From Verrucomicrobiaceae bacterium (GTDB lineage: Bacteria; Verrucomicrobiota; Verrucomicrobiia; Chthoniobacterales; JAATET01): a DNA stretch of 64,000 nt. Location of the stretch: positions 1 through 64,000 of the forward strand of contig JAIYAZ010000105.1 in NCBI GenBank assembly GCA_027488755.1. Direction: 5' to 3'. The notes below the pieces were generated by a model. That model had not been told where the DNA came from. It was given only the letters and a program-made list of their open reading frames with translations, and did not search any database. Position 1 is the stretch's first letter. The number at the start of each line of letters is the position of its first letter. Below, piece by piece: positions 49,790 through 58,663 of the stretch. A program made the translations under genes and the position numbers.

Positions 49790-49805
49790 GGGGCCTTTGC
49801 GCCCC
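49790..49805. repeat. Small intercistronic hairpin between sufC and sufB
   Basis: GGGGC (49790-49794) pairs with GCCCC (49801-49805). The surrounding text (cctttgcgccccttgtgtg) resembles the dispersed CTTTGCGCC-type repeats. A T-run is missing, so it is not an obvious terminator; it may adjust mRNA stability in the operon. Confidence 0.4.
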
Positions 49806-49828
49806 TTGTGTGAAAAAGAAATAACGCC

Positions 49829-51253
49829 ATGTCCGCTCCCGTCGAAGAAACCGAAAAGCCCAACATCGACATCGACCGCAGCGTCGGTGACTTCCGCTAC
49901 GACGTCGACTACGCCTACGACGCCGGCGTCGGCCTCACCGAGGCCACCATCGACTACATCTGCGACGTCAAGCAGGACCCCGAATGGGTCCGCGAGTTCC
50001 GCAAGGACGGCTACCGGAAATTCCTCGAGAAGCCCATGCCCACGCATTGGGCGAGCCACGACCTCGACAACATCGTCTTCGAAAACATCCGCTACTACCT
50101 CTCGCAGGGCGTAACCCCCAGCCGCACCTGGGACGATGTGCCCGAGGAAATGAAGCAGACCTTCGAGCGCCTCGGCATCCCGGAGCAGGAGCGCAAATTC
50201 CTCGCCGGCGTCGAGGCCCAGTTCGACTCCGAGGCCGCCTACTCGAACATCAAGGCCGCCGTCGGCGAGCAGGGCGTCATCTTCGTCGGCTCCACCGAAG
50301 GCCTCCACAAGCACCCGGAAATCTTCCGCAAGTGGTTCGGGAAGGTCATCCCCAGCAGCGACAACAAATTCTCCGCGCTCAACAGCGCCGTCTTCTCCGG
50401 CGGCTCCTTCATCTACGTCCCGCCCGGTGTGAAGGTGAAGCACCCGCTCCAGGCCTACTTCCGCATCAACGCCCAGAACTTCGGCCAGTTCGAGCGCACC
50501 CTCATCATCGCCGACGAAGGCAGCGAGGTCATGTATATGGAGGGCTGCACCGCCCCGAAGTTCGAGACCGCCACGCTTCACAGCGCCGTCGTCGAGCTCG
50601 TCGCCCTCAAGGGCGCGAAGATCCAATACGTCACCGTCCAAAACTGGTCGCCCAACGTCTTCAACCTCGTCACCAAACGCGGCCTCGCCCACGAGGACGC
50701 CGAAATCAAATGGATCGACTGCAACATCGGCAGCCGCCTCACCATGAAATACCCCGGCGTCATCATGAAGGGCCGCCGCGCCCGCGGCGAAGTCATCTCC
50801 ATCGCCCTCGCCAGCGACGGCCAGCACCAGGACACCGGCGCGAAAATGATCCACGCCGCCGACGACACCACCAGCAACGTCGTCTCGAAATCCATCTCGA
50901 TCGGCACCGGCATTGCCACCTACCGCGGCCTCGTCGACATCCCGCCGCACCGCAAGGGCTGCAAAAACAACACCGAGTGCGACGCCCTGCTCATCAACAG
51001 TCACAGCCGCACCGACACCTACCCCGCCATCGTCACCCGCGGCAACCAGAACGCCTGCCAGCACGAGGCCAGCGTCAGCAAGGTCAACGCCGAGCAGATC
51101 TTCTACATGCAGCAGCGCGGCCTCAGCGAAGGCGAGGCCATGAGCCTCGCCGTCAACGGCTTCGTCAACGACCTCGTCCGTGAGTTCCCCATGGAATACT
51201 CCGTCGAACTCAAACGCCTCATCGACCTCGAAATGGAAGGCAGCGTCGGCTGA
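49829..51253 (+). CDS. sufB: Fe-S cluster assembly protein SufB
   Basis: The 474-residue scaffold protein assembles Fe-S clusters with SufC and SufD. Family features are [36 protein letters not shown] (split over about 230-250; Cys in the cluster region), the [13 protein letters not shown] stretch and [15 protein letters not shown]. Length matches E. coli SufB (495) closely. It lies in the order fur-C-B-D, without sufS or sufU. Confidence 0.97.
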   Translation: MSAPVEETEKPNIDIDRSVGDFRYDVDYAYDAGVGLTEATIDYICDVKQDPEWVREFRKDGYRKFLEKPMPTHWASHDLDNIVFENIRYYLSQGVTPSRTWDDVPEEMKQTFERLGIPEQERKFLAGVEAQFDSEAAYSNIKAAVGEQGVIFVGSTEGLHKHPEIFRKWFGKVIPSSDNKFSALNSAVFSGGSFIYVPPGVKVKHPLQAYFRINAQNFGQFERTLIIADEGSEVMYMEGCTAPKFETATLHSAVVELVALKGAKIQYVTVQNWSPNVFNLVTKRGLAHEDAEIKWIDCNIGSRLTMKYPGVIMKGRRARGEVISIALASDGQHQDTGAKMIHAADDTTSNVVSKSISIGTGIATYRGLVDIPPHRKGCKNNTECDALLINSHSRTDTYPAIVTRGNQNACQHEASVSKVNAEQIFYMQQRGLSEGEAMSLAVNGFVNDLVREFPMEYSVELKRLIDLEMEGSVG

Positions 51254-51263
51254 TCCCGCCCCC

Positions 51264-52565
51264 ATGACCTCTGCACCCGAACACTCCGTGATCCCCGAAC
51301 CCGCCGCGCCGGCCGCGAATCCCTTCCCCGCCTGGTTCCAGGCCGAACAGGCCGCCGCCCTCGCCGACTACGAGGCCACCCCCGCACCCACCCGCCGCGA
51401 CGAATCCTGGCGCTTCGCCAGCCTCAAGGCCCTCGACCTCTCGGCCTTCGTGCCCGCCCCGCCCGTCGCGAGCGAAGGCCGCCTCATCACCGCCTCCACC
51501 GGCCTCGGCGGCGACGCGGCCGCCCGGCTCGTCTTCGGCAACGACACCCTCCTCCACCGCGACGCCCCCGCCCTCCCGCCCGGCGTCCTCGTCAAACCCC
51601 TCGCCGAAGCCGCCCGCGAAAACGAAGCCCTCGTCCGCGAGTTCTTCATGGCCCAGCCCGTCGAACTCGGCTCCCACAAATACGCCCAGCTCCACCGCGC
51701 CCGTCTCGGCGGCGCCGGCGTCCTCGTCCACGTCCCCAAAAACGTCGAGGTCGCCCTCCCCATCGAGCTCTTCCACTGGGTCGAAGGCGAAAACAGCTCC
51801 GTCTTCCCCCACACCCTCATCGTCCTCGGTGAGAACGCGAAGGTCACCGTCGTCGACCACTTCCGCTCCGCCGACGGCGCCCGCGCCTTCGCCTGCGGCA
51901 TCAACGACTTCCACCTCGCCCGCGGCGCCCAGCTCACCTACGTCGCCGTGCAGGATTGGAGCCGCGACACCCTCGCCTTCCACCTCAACTCCACCGTCGT
52001 CGGCCGCGACGCCCAGGCGACCGCCCTCCTCATGAACTTCGGCGGCGGCCACGTCCGCGGCGAATCCCTCAGCCGCCTCGTCGAACCCGGCGCCCGCAGC
52101 GTCATGCTCTCGCTCAACCCCCTCGACGGCACCCGCCACCTCGACCAGCGCACCCTCCAGGACCACGTCGCCACCGACACCTTCAGCGACCTGCTCTATC
52201 GGAATTCCCTCGACGACCGCTCGCAGGTCATCTTCGCCGGCCTCATCCGCCCCGGCGTCGGCGCCGCCCGCACCGACGGTTACCAGAAGATGGAAAACCT
52301 CATGCTCAGCGAGGACGCCGTCGCCCACGCCATGCCCGGCCTCGAAATCCTCACCGACGACGTCCGCTGCACCCACGGCGCCACCAGCGGCGGCGTCAGC
52401 GCCGACGAGCTTTTTTACATGCAGGCCCGCGGCATCCCCGAAAACCAGGGCCGCCGCCTCATCGTCGCCGGCTTCTTCCGTTCCCTCCTCGACCGGATCG
52501 AAAACGACAGCCTCCGCGAAAAACTTGGCGCGCTGGTTGCTTCCCGGTTGGAGGTCATCCGCTGA
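51264..52565 (+). CDS. sufD: Fe-S cluster assembly protein SufD
   Basis: The 433-residue protein is the SufB paralogue of the SufBC2D complex. It has RRDESWRFASLKALDL near the N-terminus, then VLVHVPKNVEVALPI and the conserved C-terminal CTHGATSGGVSADELFYMQAR with the His needed for cluster assembly. It begins 10 bp after sufB and ends the operon. A weak hairpin (52622-52634) lies behind it. Confidence 0.94.
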   Translation: MTSAPEHSVIPEPAAPAANPFPAWFQAEQAAALADYEATPAPTRRDESWRFASLKALDLSAFVPAPPVASEGRLITASTGLGGDAAARLVFGNDTLLHRDAPALPPGVLVKPLAEAARENEALVREFFMAQPVELGSHKYAQLHRARLGGAGVLVHVPKNVEVALPIELFHWVEGENSSVFPHTLIVLGENAKVTVVDHFRSADGARAFACGINDFHLARGAQLTYVAVQDWSRDTLAFHLNSTVVGRDAQATALLMNFGGGHVRGESLSRLVEPGARSVMLSLNPLDGTRHLDQRTLQDHVATDTFSDLLYRNSLDDRSQVIFAGLIRPGVGAARTDGYQKMENLMLSEDAVAHAMPGLEILTDDVRCTHGATSGGVSADELFYMQARGIPENQGRRLIVAGFFRSLLDRIENDSLREKLGALVASRLEVIR

Positions 52566-52615
52566 AATCCCGAAAAAACGTCACAAGATTGAAACAATTC
52601 CCCCGGAAATAGTAG

Positions 52616-52645
52616 TGGACAGCCCCACCGGGGCGATTCTACATT
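52616..52645 (+). promoter_or_regulatory. Possible promoter for the secreted protein gene
   Basis: TGGACA (52616-52621), 18 bp, TACATT (52640-52645), with transcription expected near 52652 and the ATG at 52680. A GCCCC-acc-GGGGC hairpin lies in the spacer. No ribosome-binding site is visible. Low confidence. Confidence 0.3.
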
Positions 52646-52679
52646 TTGCCAAGTTCCAAACCCGCCCAGTTTTACCCAC

Positions 52680-53216
52680 ATGAATGCTAAACTTCTCTCC
52701 GTTCTCACGGCGGCCGTTGTCGCCCTCGCGGTCTCCGTCCCCGCGTCCATCGCCAAGCCCTACACGCCGGCCCAGTTCAACGCCGAGTTGAAGAAGAAAG
52801 TCGGCAAGAAGACGGGCGCCGCCGCCTACAACGCCGCCGCGACCTTCTACCGCACCGCCCTCACCGACAAGGCCAACAAGAAGAACGCCTCGACCTACGT
52901 CTCCTCGATGACCGCCGTCCTCAAGAAGCAGGTGACCGTTTCGCTCCAGGCCAAGGCCTCCCAGGCCCTCATCAGTGCCCTTCAGGTTGGTTACTTCACC
53001 GGCACCGCGTTCAACCTGAACGACGCCAAGTTCAGCCAGGCCCTCGTCAGCATCTCGAAGTTCATCCCGTTCTCGTCCCGCACGACGATCACCTCGCAGT
53101 CGATCTACCAGACGATGAAGAACTACGCGCTCTCCAAGGGCAGCACCCAGCTCACCATCTTCGATTACTACAAGGCGAAACTCACCCCGTTTCTCCCGGT
53201 CCCGCCGATCTCCTAA
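52680..53216 (+). CDS. Exported helical protein of unknown function
   Basis: A 178-residue protein with a signal peptide (1-25, cleavage ASIAK) and a body rich in Lys, Ala, Thr and Ser, mostly helical (KKKVGKKTGAAAYNAAATFY). Codon choice is very regular and uses Lys AAG and few rare codons, as in highly expressed genes. It stands alone and ends at a strong terminator. No family is recognised; an abundant periplasmic or surface protein is a reasonable guess. Confidence 0.72.
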   Translation: MNAKLLSVLTAAVVALAVSVPASIAKPYTPAQFNAELKKKVGKKTGAAAYNAAATFYRTALTDKANKKNASTYVSSMTAVLKKQVTVSLQAKASQALISALQVGYFTGTAFNLNDAKFSQALVSISKFIPFSSRTTITSQSIYQTMKNYALSKGSTQLTIFDYYKAKLTPFLPVPPIS

Positions 53217-53240
53217 GGCGCGGGTAATTTGATTCAGATC

Positions 53241-53273
53241 GGCGACGGCTCCTTCGGGAGCCGTCGCCTTTTT
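53241..53273 (+). terminator. Rho-independent terminator
   Basis: A perfect 12-bp stem GGCGACGGCTCC/GGAGCCGTCGCC closes a TTCG tetraloop and is followed by TTTTT (53269-53273), 24 bp after the stop of the secreted protein gene. This is the clearest intrinsic terminator in the window. Confidence 0.95.
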
Positions 53274-53325
53274 CGCGTCCCGATGCTCGGCATTGAGCCC
53301 CGGCGACGAGCGGAATAAGCCCCGG

Positions 53326-54273
53326 TTACGGCTGCAACGCCGCGAGCTGCTCCCAAAGCCCCCGCTCCTGGGCATCCGGCGCCGTCGGCAGCTCCACGCT
53401 CAGGGCCGCGTAAAGATCGCCCCGGCGGCCATCCGCCCCCGGCAGACCGTGACCCGCGAGCCGAAACTTGCGGCCGTTCTGCGTCCCCGGGGGAATCCGC
53501 AACTTCGCCCGCCCCTCCAGGGTCAGCACCTCCGCCTCGCCACCCAGCACGCACTTCCACGCCGGCACCGGCAGTTCCCGGGTGAGGTCCACCCCGTCCA
53601 CGTCGTATTCCGGATGCTTCTGCAGCTTCACGCGCAAATACAGGTCGCCCGCGCCCGCGGTGCCCGCGCCGCCCTGCCCCGCCAGCCGAATCCGCTGCCC
53701 CTCGCGCACGCCCTTCGGAATCTTCACCGTGTAGGTCTGCACCTGCTGGGAATCACTCCGCCGGAACGAAATCTGCCGCGTCGAGCCGTGAAACGCCTCC
53801 TCGATCGTCACAAGAATGTCCGCCTCGATGTCGCTGCCCCGTTGCGGCGCCGCGCCATAGCCCTGCCCGCGAAAGCTCCCGCGCCGCGAGCCAAACATCT
53901 GCTCAAAAAAATCGCTGAACCCCGTGCCGCCGAACTCGAACTCCACGTCCTCGCCCGCGCCGCCCGTCGCTCCCCCCGGGAAGCCGCCCGCCCGCTGCCA
54001 GCCCCCGCCGCCCCCAAACGGCCCGCCCGGCCCCGCGCCCGCATGCTCCCAATTCGCCCCGAACTCATCATACTTCCGCCGCTTCTCGGGATCGCCGAGC
54101 ACCTCGTAGGCCTCGTTGACCTCCTTGAACTTCTCCTCGGCCGTCTTTTTGTCCTCCGCCGTATCCGGGTGAAACTTCCGCGCCAGCTTGCGGAAGGCGC
54201 TCTTGATTTCGTCCTGCGTCGCCGTCTTGGCGACTCCGAGGGTCTGGTAATAATCGCGGTAGGTGGCGGGCAT
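53326..54273 (-). CDS. DnaJ-like co-chaperone (CbpA type)
   Basis: The 315-residue J-domain protein has the HPD motif (residues 35-37, FHPDTAEDK) in an N-terminal J domain, a Gly/Phe-rich linker (about 75-130) and two C-terminal substrate-binding domains. The zinc-finger of DnaJ is absent, which is the CbpA type. It stimulates DnaK. The gene is divergent from serS and convergent with the secreted protein gene. Confidence 0.93.
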   Translation of the reverse strand: MPATYRDYYQTLGVAKTATQDEIKSAFRKLARKFHPDTAEDKKTAEEKFKEVNEAYEVLGDPEKRRKYDEFGANWEHAGAGPGGPFGGGGGWQRAGGFPGGATGGAGEDVEFEFGGTGFSDFFEQMFGSRRGSFRGQGYGAAPQRGSDIEADILVTIEEAFHGSTRQISFRRSDSQQVQTYTVKIPKGVREGQRIRLAGQGGAGTAGAGDLYLRVKLQKHPEYDVDGVDLTRELPVPAWKCVLGGEAEVLTLEGRAKLRIPPGTQNGRKFRLAGHGLPGADGRRGDLYAALSVELPTAPDAQERGLWEQLAALQP

Positions 54274-54279
54274 GGGAAC

Positions 54280-54382
54280 GGAACAGGATTACCAAGATTT
54301 ACCCGATTTACGGGAGGAAAAGATCGATGCCGCGGAATTTCAAAAATCCTGTTAATCCCCAAAATCCTGCTCATCCTGTTCC
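54280..54382. repeat. AACAGGATT / AATCCTGTT repeat block between dnaJ-like gene and serS
   Basis: GGAACAGGAT (54280-54289) and ATCCTGTTCC (54373-54382) are perfect inverted arms. Between them lie further copies: CAAGATTTACCCGATTTACG and AAAATCCTGTTAATCCCC, AAAATCCTGCTCATCCTG. These AT-rich 9-mers are dispersed intergenic repeats. They fill most of the gap, where the promoters of both genes must also lie. Confidence 0.65.
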
Positions 54383-54407
54383 CTTCGTCATCCCAGCCCC
54401 GTTCGTC

Positions 54408-55676
54408 ATGCTCGACATCCGCCTCATCCGCGAAAACCCCGACGCCGTCAAAACCAGCCTCGCCACCCGCGGCGCGGACCTCTCCGCCGACATCGACGCC
54501 GTCCTCGCGATCGACGTCGAGCGCCGCCGCAGCGAGACCGAACTCCAGCAGCTCCAGGCCGACCGCAAACGCCTCAGCAAGGACATCGGCGGCCTTCGCG
54601 CCCGCGGCGAGGATTCCACCGCCCTCGAGGCGCAGGTCCGGGGCTTCGGCGACCGCATGGAGGAACTCAACCGCGCCGCCGCCGAGCTCGACGCCCGCCA
54701 GCGCGACCTCCTCCTCCGCCTCCCGAATCTCCCCGCCGACACCGTGCCCGTCGGCCCCGACGCCAGCGCGAACCCCGTCCTGCGCACCTGGGGCGAACCC
54801 CCCGCCCTCACCCGCGTCGAGGACCACATCACCATCGGCCAGCGCCTCGGCCTCTTCGACTTCGACCGCGCCACCCGCATCAGCGGCAGCGGCTTCGTTT
54901 GCTACACCGGCCCCGGCGCCCGCCTTGAGCGCGCCCTCATCAACTTTCTCCTCGACCTCCACACCACCGAGCACGGCTACCGTGAAATCGCCCCGCCGCT
55001 CCTCGTCCGCGCCGAGGCCCTCATCGGCACCTCCCAGCTCCCGAAATTCGCCGACCAGCTCTACCACAGCGCCGAGGACGACCTCTACCTCGTGCCCACC
55101 GCCGAGGTCCCTGTCACCAACCTCGAGGCCGGTGAACTCAAGGCCCTCGCCGACCTCCCCATCCGCTCCACCGCCTACACGCCCTGCTTCCGCCGCGAAG
55201 CCGGTGCCGCCGGCCTCGGCACCCGCGGCCTCATTCGCTCGCACCAGTTCGACAAGGTCGAACTCGTCAAAATCACGACCGCCGACACCTCCGCCGCCGA
55301 GCTGGAATCCCTCACCGCCGACGCCGAAAAGGTCCTCCAGCTCCTCGGCCTCCACTACCGCGTCATCGAGCTCTGCACCGGCGACCTCGGCTTCGGCTCG
55401 CAGCGGACCTACGACATCGAAGTCTGGTCCCCCGGCCAGCAGGCCTACCTCGAAGTCTCCAGCTGCTCGAACTTCGGCGACTTCCAGGCCCGCCGCATGA
55501 ACCTCCGCTACAAAAACGCGGACGGCAAAAACGTCTTCGCCCACACCCTCAACGGCTCCGGCACCGCGCTCGCCCGCCTCTACGTCGCCCTCCTCGAGAC
55601 CGGCCTCCAGCCCGACGGCACCGTGCGCCTGCCCGAGCCGCTCCACCGCTACTTTGGAAGCGACCACCTTGGATGA
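54408..55676 (+). CDS. serS: Seryl-tRNA synthetase
   Basis: The 422-residue class II synthetase has the N-terminal antiparallel coiled coil (about 28-105), then the catalytic core with YLVPTAEVPVTNL, the motif 2 region TPCFRREAGAAGLGTRGLIR, the SSCSNFGDFQARR segment and the motif 3 NGSGTALARLYVALLE. Start ATG 54408 begins MLDIRLIRENP, the normal N-terminus. The tilS gene overlaps its 3' end. Confidence 0.97.
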   Translation: MLDIRLIRENPDAVKTSLATRGADLSADIDAVLAIDVERRRSETELQQLQADRKRLSKDIGGLRARGEDSTALEAQVRGFGDRMEELNRAAAELDARQRDLLLRLPNLPADTVPVGPDASANPVLRTWGEPPALTRVEDHITIGQRLGLFDFDRATRISGSGFVCYTGPGARLERALINFLLDLHTTEHGYREIAPPLLVRAEALIGTSQLPKFADQLYHSAEDDLYLVPTAEVPVTNLEAGELKALADLPIRSTAYTPCFRREAGAAGLGTRGLIRSHQFDKVELVKITTADTSAAELESLTADAEKVLQLLGLHYRVIELCTGDLGFGSQRTYDIEVWSPGQQAYLEVSSCSNFGDFQARRMNLRYKNADGKNVFAHTLNGSGTALARLYVALLETGLQPDGTVRLPEPLHRYFGSDHLG

Positions 55677-56577
55677 CGCCGTGGCGGCGCTCCCGCGCCG
55701 CCACTACCTCGTAGCCGTTTCCGGCGGCCGCGACTCCGTCGCGCTCCTCCACGCGCTCCACGCCGCCGGCCACCGGAAACTCACCGTCGTCCACCTCGAC
55801 CACCGCCTTCGCGGCCGCGCCTCCACCGCCGATGCCCGCTTCGTCGCCCGCCTCGCCGCCAAACTCGGCCTGCCCGTCCTGCTTGGCCGCGCCGACGCCG
55901 CCGCCTACGCCCGCGAACGCGGCCTCTCGCTCGAACACGCCGCCCGCGAACTCCGCCACGTCTTCTTCGAGGCCTGCGCCCGCCGCACCCGCTGCCGCAC
56001 CGTCCTCCTCGCGCACCACGCCGACGACCAGGTCGAAACCTGCCTCCACAACTTCCTCCGCGGCACCGGCACCGCCGGCCTCGCCGGCATGCGCCTCCGC
56101 ACCGCCCTCGGCCGCCTTTTCCTCGAACGCCCGCTCCTCGGCGTCCGCCGCGCCGCCATCGACGCCTACGTCGCCGCCCACCGCCTCCGCTTCCGCGAGG
56201 ACGCCACGAACGCCGCCCGCGATGCCACCCGCAACCGCCTCCGCCACGACGTCCTCCCCGCCCTTGAACGCGCCGTCGGCCCCGCCTTTGCCGCGGCCAT
56301 CCTCCGCCACGCGGACCTCGCCGCCGCCGAGCACGCCTGGATGGAATCCCTCGTGCCCGCGCCCGCCGCGCGCCTCCGCGTGAGCGAACTCCGCGCTCTC
56401 CCGCTCGCCGTCCGCCGCCGCCTCGTCCGCCGCTGGCTCGCGGAGCGCGGCGTCCCCGAACCCGGCTTCGCCGAAACCGAGCGCGTCCTCACGCTTCTGG
56501 ACGGCCCCGCCAAGGTCAACCTCCCCGGCGACCGCCACGCCCGTCGCCGCGCCGGCGAGATCTTCGTCGAGCCATGA
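55654..56577 (+). CDS. tilS: tRNA(Ile)-lysidine synthase
   Basis: The 307-residue PP-loop ATPase changes C34 of tRNA-Ile(CAU) to lysidine. The ATP loop is VAVSGGRDSVALLHAL (SGGRDS at about 24-29), followed by VVHLDHRLRG, LLAHHADDQVETCLHNFLRG and RFREDATNAARDATRNRLRH. It is shorter than E. coli TilS (432) because the C-terminal domain is mostly missing. Start is a TTG (55654, in the serS end) or 55669; neither has a clear ribosome-binding site. Confidence 0.9.
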   Translation: MEATTLDDAVAALPRRHYLVAVSGGRDSVALLHALHAAGHRKLTVVHLDHRLRGRASTADARFVARLAAKLGLPVLLGRADAAAYARERGLSLEHAARELRHVFFEACARRTRCRTVLLAHHADDQVETCLHNFLRGTGTAGLAGMRLRTALGRLFLERPLLGVRRAAIDAYVAAHRLRFREDATNAARDATRNRLRHDVLPALERAVGPAFAAAILRHADLAAAEHAWMESLVPAPAARLRVSELRALPLAVRRRLVRRWLAERGVPEPGFAETERVLTLLDGPAKVNLPGDRHARRRAGEIFVEP

Positions 56578-57260
56578 CGCTGCGGCACAGCCTGCGCCTT
56601 GCCGCCGCCGCCGCCCGCGCGAACCTTCTCCCCGGTCTCCCTCTCCAGGCCGTCCTCGCTCTCTTTCTCGCCGCCTACATCTGGCACGAGCCGACCCGCG
56701 CGTTTCTCGAGCGCATCGCCGTCGTCAAACGCGAGCAGGGCTACGTCTTCTCCTTTGTCGCCTACGCGATCTCGGCCGCCCTTCTGCCCGAAATCCTCCG
56801 CGTCCTCCTCCTCCAGCGCGGCCGCGTCACCGCGTCAAACCGCTACGACCTCCTTACCGGCATCCCGCTCTGGGGCGCGTGGGGCATGATCGTTGACGGC
56901 TTCTACCGCCTCCAGAGCGGCTGGTTCGGCGACAGTTCCGGCCTCGGCATCGTCGCGGTCAAAATGCTCATCGACCAACTGCTCTTCAGCCCGTTCTTCG
57001 GGGCCCCGCTGCTCTCCGCCGTCTTCCTCTGGCGCGACGCCCGCTTCTCGCGGGCCGTGTGGCGGCGGGACGTCTTCACGCCCGCGTTCATCTGGGAGCG
57101 CGTCTTCCCCGTGCAGATCGCCGGCTGGATCGTGTGGGTGCCCGCCGTCTCGCTCGTCTACTTCATGCCGCCCGCGCTGCAGCTCCCCGTCGCCTCGCTC
57201 ATCCAATGCTTCTGGGTGCTGATCTTTCTCTTCATCAATCGCCAGCCGCGACGGTCTTGA
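56574..57260 (+). CDS. Polytopic membrane protein, weak Mpv17/PMP22-like pattern
   Basis: A 228-residue protein with about five membrane helices. The second half reads KMLIDQLLFSPFFGAPLLSA, then FIWERVFPVQIAGWIVWVPA and a final QCFWVLIFLFI. The DQ-x3-P, the W-x-V-W-x-P and the terminal helix recall the Mpv17/PMP22 family. That is pattern resemblance only. It overlaps tilS by 4 bp and its last 26 bp overlap the photolyase end. Confidence 0.68.
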   Translation: MTLRHSLRLAAAAARANLLPGLPLQAVLALFLAAYIWHEPTRAFLERIAVVKREQGYVFSFVAYAISAALLPEILRVLLLQRGRVTASNRYDLLTGIPLWGAWGMIVDGFYRLQSGWFGDSSGLGIVAVKMLIDQLLFSPFFGAPLLSAVFLWRDARFSRAVWRRDVFTPAFIWERVFPVQIAGWIVWVPAVSLVYFMPPALQLPVASLIQCFWVLIFLFINRQPRRS

Positions 57261-58623
57261 ACATCGCCAGCGTGCGGTCGCGGGCCACCGCGTGGTCCAC
57301 CATCGGCAGCGGATAACCCGGCGCCAACGTCCGCCCGTCCGCCGGCGGCTTGGCGAACCGATCCGCGGGCACGTCGCGCAGCTCCGGCAGCCACTCCTTG
57401 ATGTAGCGACCCTCGGGATCGTAGCGCTGCGTCTGCGTCCACGGATTCTGAATCCGAAAATACGGCGCCGCGTCCGCGCCGGTGCCCGCGCTCCATTGCC
57501 AGCCCCCGTTGTTGCTCGCGATCTCACCATCCGTGAGCTGCTGCATGAAATACTGCTCCCCGTGCCGCCAGTGGAGCTGGAGGTCCTTGGTGAGAAACAT
57601 GGCCACAATCATCCGCGCTCGGTTGTGCATGAACCCCGTCTCGTTGAGCTGGCGTATCGCCGCATCCACGATCGGGAAGCCCGTCGTCCCCGTCTTCCAG
57701 CGCTCCAGGTTCCGCTCGTCGCCGACCCACCGCATCCCGCGAAATTTCGGGCTGAAGTCCTGCTCCAGCACCTCCGGCCAATGCCAGAGAATCTGAAAGT
57801 AAAACTCCCGCCAGATCAGCTCATTGATAAACGTCTGCGCGCTCTTCCGCTCCGCCGCCGGAAGGTCGCGAGCGACCTCCTCGCAACGCGCGTAAACCTC
57901 GCGAATCGAAAGCAACCCGAACCGCAGATCCTGCGAGAGCCGCGAGGTCGTCTGCCCGGCAGGCAGATCGCGGTCGAGGCCGTAACGCCGGATCGGCCCG
58001 GCGAGAAACGCCTTCAGCCGCTCCCGCGCCGCGCGTTCCCCCGGTTCCATAATCCGCCTGTGCGGCGCGAGCCCCCAATCCGCCAGCGTCGGCACCGGAT
58101 CTCCCGCCACGCCCTGCGGCGTCGTGAGCGACTTGATCCTCCCCCGAACCGCCGGCTTCGCCAGCTTGAGCCAGGCGCGCGAGTAGGGCGTGAAAACGCG
58201 AAACGGATTGCCCTCGCCCGTGAGCACCTCATCGCGCTCGTGCACCGCGTGGTCCTTGCAGGCGTGGAGCTCCAGCCCGAGGCCCGCGAGCCGCTCCTCG
58301 ACCGCGCGGCCAAAGGGATCGGGATCGCGGTTGAAAGAAATCGCCGTGGCCCCCGTCTCCCGAGCGAGCCGTGCCAGTTCCTCCACCGCGTCCCCGCGGC
58401 GCACGATCAACCGCGACCCGATGCTCCGCAGGTTGCCGTCCAGCGCCGCGAGCGAACCGCACAAAAACTCCTGGCGATGCGCCCCGGTCCAACGATGCGC
58501 GCCCTTCCACTCGCTCGCCACATACACCGGCACCACTGCCGCCCCCGTGCGGGCCGCGGCGTCCAGGGCTGTGTTGTCCGTGATGCGCAGATCGCGCCGA
58601 AACCAGTGAAGGACCGTCTTCAA
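57235..58623 (-). CDS. phrB: Deoxyribodipyrimidine photolyase (class I CPD type)
   Basis: The 462-residue flavoprotein repairs UV pyrimidine dimers with light. It has the N-terminal antenna domain (HWFRRDLRITDNTALD) and the FAD domain with TSRLSQDLRFGLLS, FINELIWREFYFQILWHWP, MHNRARMIVAMFLTKDL and NNGGWQWSAGTGADAAPYF. The TTG at 58623 sits just before KTVLHWFRRD and is preferred; an upstream ATG at 58704 would add repeat-coded residues and overlap lpxI. Confidence 0.93.
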   Translation of the reverse strand: MKTVLHWFRRDLRITDNTALDAAARTGAAVVPVYVASEWKGAHRWTGAHRQEFLCGSLAALDGNLRSIGSRLIVRRGDAVEELARLARETGATAISFNRDPDPFGRAVEERLAGLGLELHACKDHAVHERDEVLTGEGNPFRVFTPYSRAWLKLAKPAVRGRIKSLTTPQGVAGDPVPTLADWGLAPHRRIMEPGERAARERLKAFLAGPIRRYGLDRDLPAGQTTSRLSQDLRFGLLSIREVYARCEEVARDLPAAERKSAQTFINELIWREFYFQILWHWPEVLEQDFSPKFRGMRWVGDERNLERWKTGTTGFPIVDAAIRQLNETGFMHNRARMIVAMFLTKDLQLHWRHGEQYFMQQLTDGEIASNNGGWQWSAGTGADAAPYFRIQNPWTQTQRYDPEGRYIKEWLPELRDVPADRFAKPPADGRTLAPGYPLPMVDHAVARDRTLAMFKTVAAGD

Positions 58624-58645
58624 AATTTTGGATTTTGGAATTTGG
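58622..58645. repeat. CCAAAATCC-type heptamer repeat at photolyase/lpxI junction
   Basis: Two to three copies of the heptamer (here read as attttgg on the plus strand) lie at the photolyase start, between it and the divergent lpxI gene. They share the AAAATCC core of the repeats at 30311 and 48983. Confidence 0.7.
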
Positions 58646-58663
58646 GGGCTGGATTGATACGGA

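Noticed and set aside
52622..52634. Hairpin GCCCC-acc-GGGGC as sufD terminator
   Set aside because: Only 5 bp and no T-run; it lies within a possible promoter spacer.
57235..58623. Cryptochrome or DASH-type assignment
   Set aside because: The FAD-domain motifs are those of class I CPD photolyase; no DASH-specific pattern seen. Signalling cryptochrome cannot be excluded but needs no mention as first call.
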